Positions 61,827 to 64,000 of a stretch of 64,000 nucleotides of DNA are shown piece after piece. Within the stretch, counting starts at the first letter, position 1; each line of letters begins with the position of its first letter. The stretch is from Nitratireductor alexandrii (GTDB lineage Bacteria > Pseudomonadota > Alphaproteobacteria > Rhizobiales > Rhizobiaceae): contig NZ_RBVY01000007.1 in assembly GCF_004000215.1 (NCBI RefSeq), positions 62,001 to 126,000 of the forward strand. Direction: 5' to 3'. The translations under genes were made by a program, and so were the position numbers. Under the pieces are notes generated by a model. The model saw nothing but the letters and a program-made list of their open reading frames with translations, did no database searches and had not been told where the DNA came from.

Positions 61827-64000
61827 ATGACCGACACGTCCGACAAGCTCGACTATTCCAAGACCCTTTATCTGCCGAAGACCGATTTTCCCATGCGCGC
61901 CGGCCTGCCGCAGAAGGAGCCAGAACTCGTGGCGCGCTGGCAGGAGATGCGGCTTTACAAGACGCTGCGCGAGGCGGCGGCCGGCAGGCCGCGCTTCGTG
62001 CTGCATGACGGGCCGCCCTATGCCAACGGCAACATCCATATCGGCCACGCGCTCAACAAGATCCTCAAGGACATGATCACCCGCTCCTTCCAGATGCGCG
62101 GCTACGATTCCAACTACGTTCCCGGCTGGGACTGCCACGGCCTGCCGATCGAATGGAAGATCGAGGAGCAGTACCGCGCCAAGGGCAAGAACAAGGACGA
62201 GGTGCCGGTCAACGAGTTCCGCCGGGAGTGCCGCGACTTCGCCCAGCACTGGATCGAGGTGCAGACCGAGGAGTTCAAGCGGCTCGGCATCGAGGGCGAT
62301 TTCGAACGGCCCTACACGACGATGAATTTCCACGCCGAGGCGCGGATCGCCGGCGAATTGCTGAAATTCGCCATGTCGGACCAGCTCTATCGCGGCTCCA
62401 AGCCGGTGATGTGGTCGGTGGTCGAACGCACCGCGCTGGCCGAGGCCGAAGTCGAATATCACGACTACGAATCCGACACGGTTTGGGTGAAGTTTCCGGT
62501 GGCAGAAGGCGCCGATGAGCTGCTTGGCGCCTTTGTCGTCATCTGGACGACCACGCCCTGGACGATCCCCGGCAACCGTGCCGTGTCGTTTTCGCCGCGC
62601 ATCGCCTACGGTCTCTACGAGGTCACCGCCGCCGAGAACGATTTCGGGCCGCGGGCCGGCGAAAAGCTGATCTTCGCCGACGCGCTGGCCGAAGAATCCT
62701 TCACCAAGGCGAAGCTGGACTATAAGCGCCTGCGCGATGTCTCCCCTGAAGAACTGGGCGCCATCACCTGCGCCCACCCGTTGAAGGGTCTCGGCGGCGG
62801 CTATGACTTTTTCGTCCCGCTGATCGCCGGCGAGCACGTCACCGACGACGCCGGCACGGGATTCGTGCATACCGCGCCCGGTCATGGCCGCGAGGATTTC
62901 GACGCCTGGATGGACGCGGGCAAGGATCTGCGCGCGCGCGGCATCGACACCGCGATCCCGTTCACCGTCGACGATGCCGGTTTCTTCACCAGGGACGCGC
63001 CGGGCCTCGGTCCGGACCGCGAGGGCGGGGCGGCGCGCGTCATCGACGATAACGGCAAGAAGGGCGACGCCAACAAGGCCGTCATCGAAGCGCTGATCGA
63101 AAAGGACATGCTGTTCGCGCGCGGGCGGCTGAAACATTCCTACCCGCATTCCTGGCGCTCGAAGAAACCGGTGATCTTCCGCAACACGCCGCAATGGTTC
63201 GTCCATATGGACAAGGATCTCGGCGATGCCACCACGCTGCGCTCGCGGGCGCTGAACGCCATCGACGCCACCCGTTTCGTGCCGGCCGCCGGCCAGACCC
63301 GGCTGCGCTCGATGATCGAGGAGCGCCCCGACTGGGTGTTGTCGCGCCAGCGCGCCTGGGGCGTGCCGATCTGCGTCTTCGCCGACGAAAACGGCACCGT
63401 GCTGAAGGACGAGGCCGTCAATGCCCGCATCCTCAAGGCGTTCGAAAACGAGGGCGCCGACGCCTGGTTCGCCGAGGGCGCCAAGGAACGCTTTCTCGGC
63501 AACGAACACGATCCGGCAAAGTGGAACCAGGTTACCGACATCCTCGACGTGTGGTTCGATTCCGGCTCCACCCATACGTTCACGCTGGAGGACCGGCCCG
63601 ATCTGAAATGGCCGGCCGACGTCTATCTGGAAGGCTCCGACCAGCATCGCGGCTGGTTCCATTCCTCGCTGCTGGAAAGCTGCGGCACGCGCGGCCGGGC
63701 GCCCTACGACACCGTCATCACCCATGGCTTCACCATGGCCGAGGACGGGCGCAAGATGTCGAAATCGCTCGGCAACCAGGTCTTTCCGCAGGACGTAATG
63801 GCCAAGTCGGGCGCCGACATCCTGCGGTTGTGGGTGTCGACCACCGACTATTGGGAGGACCAGCGCCTCGGCAAGAACGTCATCCAGACCAATGTCGACG
63901 CCTATCGCAAGCTGCGCAACACGATCCGCTGGATGCTCGGCACGCTCGCGCATGACGACGGCGCGGAGGTGGCGCTCGCCGACATGCCGGAACTGGAGCG
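61827..64000 (+). CDS. ileS: Isoleucyl-tRNA synthetase (3' end missing)
   Basis: The first 724 codons of a class Ia synthetase that continue past the right edge. The HIGH motif is [12 protein letters not shown] (H71-H74) and KMSKS is [11 protein letters not shown] (from K643). The editing domain ([14 protein letters not shown]) lies between, and the segment [12 protein letters not shown] near residue 610 is the family's. ATG 61827 begins [20 protein letters not shown], typical of alphaproteobacteria. The gene is normally cotranscribed after ribF in this group; here MipA and two SDR genes lie between. Confidence 0.95.
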   Translation, partial: MTDTSDKLDYSKTLYLPKTDFPMRAGLPQKEPELVARWQEMRLYKTLREAAAGRPRFVLHDGPPYANGNIHIGHALNKILKDMITRSFQMRGYDSNYVPGWDCHGLPIEWKIEEQYRAKGKNKDEVPVNEFRRECRDFAQHWIEVQTEEFKRLGIEGDFERPYTTMNFHAEARIAGELLKFAMSDQLYRGSKPVMWSVVERTALAEAEVEYHDYESDTVWVKFPVAEGADELLGAFVVIWTTTPWTIPGNRAVSFSPRIAYGLYEVTAAENDFGPRAGEKLIFADALAEESFTKAKLDYKRLRDVSPEELGAITCAHPLKGLGGGYDFFVPLIAGEHVTDDAGTGFVHTAPGHGREDFDAWMDAGKDLRARGIDTAIPFTVDDAGFFTRDAPGLGPDREGGAARVIDDNGKKGDANKAVIEALIEKDMLFARGRLKHSYPHSWRSKKPVIFRNTPQWFVHMDKDLGDATTLRSRALNAIDATRFVPAAGQTRLRSMIEERPDWVLSRQRAWGVPICVFADENGTVLKDEAVNARILKAFENEGADAWFAEGAKERFLGNEHDPAKWNQVTDILDVWFDSGSTHTFTLEDRPDLKWPADVYLEGSDQHRGWFHSSLLESCGTRGRAPYDTVITHGFTMAEDGRKMSKSLGNQVFPQDVMAKSGADILRLWVSTTDYWEDQRLGKNVIQTNVDAYRKLRNTIRWMLGTLAHDDGAEVALADMPELE

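Noticed and set aside
61695-63953. 752-codon minus-strand frame over ileS
   Set aside because: ileS on the plus strand has HIGH and KMSKS motifs; the opposite frame has none.

Overview
This 64 kb window is high-GC, densely coding chromosome from an alphaproteobacterium, very probably of the order Hyphomicrobiales (Rhizobiales). The evidence is a CbrA/PdhS-type PAS kinase gene beside a phasin gene, two DUF1127 genes, an alphaproteobacterial-type tRNA-His and HisRS pair, short HisG with HisZ, plant-type glutamate-cysteine ligase and a CIRCE-controlled groESL. Genus cannot be fixed from the sequence. There is no phage, insertion sequence, plasmid origin or CRISPR array. The only clearly mobile-type module is one toxin-antitoxin pair.

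Layout. 1-5 kb: truncated cell-cycle sensor kinase (cbrA-like, minus), phasin, tRNA-His, a DUF1127 gene followed by a predicted cuckoo/CcsR-type small RNA, and xseA. 5-12 kb: amidase, then a LysR gene divergent from a glycerol-3-phosphate-type ABC importer (ugpBAE without ugpC), and an LrhA-like LysR gene divergent from a second DUF1127 gene. 12-21 kb: DUF937 protein, gshA, an Hsp70-like protein, rsmE, a diguanylate cyclase, an uncharacterised Cys-motif protein, a glutamine amidotransferase and a small membrane ORF. 20.4-33 kb: the 2-hydroxyacid block, in which a GntR regulator heads lutABC (L-lactate) plus a phosphoesterase. Across DUF3422 and LysR genes lies glcDEF (glycolate oxidase), interrupted by an AbrB/VapC toxin-antitoxin pair between glcD and glcE and by a DUF4870-like gene between glcE and glcF. 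33-41 kb: sodium-dependent symporter, L,D-transpeptidase, tag, hisS-hisZ-hisG and an acyl-CoA synthetase. 41-49.5 kb: doxX and fumC, two DGPF (YCII) genes with an ECF42 sigma factor, a methyltransferase, a MATE exporter and a CNNM/CorC protein. 49.5-64 kb: a lower-GC membrane TPR protein, groESL, a TadG-like vWA protein, a degenerate EAL protein, a HAD hydrolase, ribF, an OmpV/MipA protein, two SDRs and ileS, which runs off the end.

How the parts connect. Several regulatory circuits can be read from the DNA. A full CtrA box lies in front of the cbrA-like kinase. A site matching the reported PhaR consensus precedes the phasin gene. An ECF42-type promoter precedes the DGPF genes. CIRCE plus an RpoH-like promoter precede groESL, and a similar -10 element precedes DUF1127 and its sRNA. 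A TTGACCAGT motif is shared by the glcD and lut promoter regions. The tRNA-His gene lacks the usual G-1 and carries A73, matching the atypical HisRS encoded 33 kb away.

Most long open frames on the opposite strands of these genes are GC-rich shadows and were left out. Start codons were moved from the longest open frame to an internal start wherever a ribosome-binding site or family alignment favoured it.
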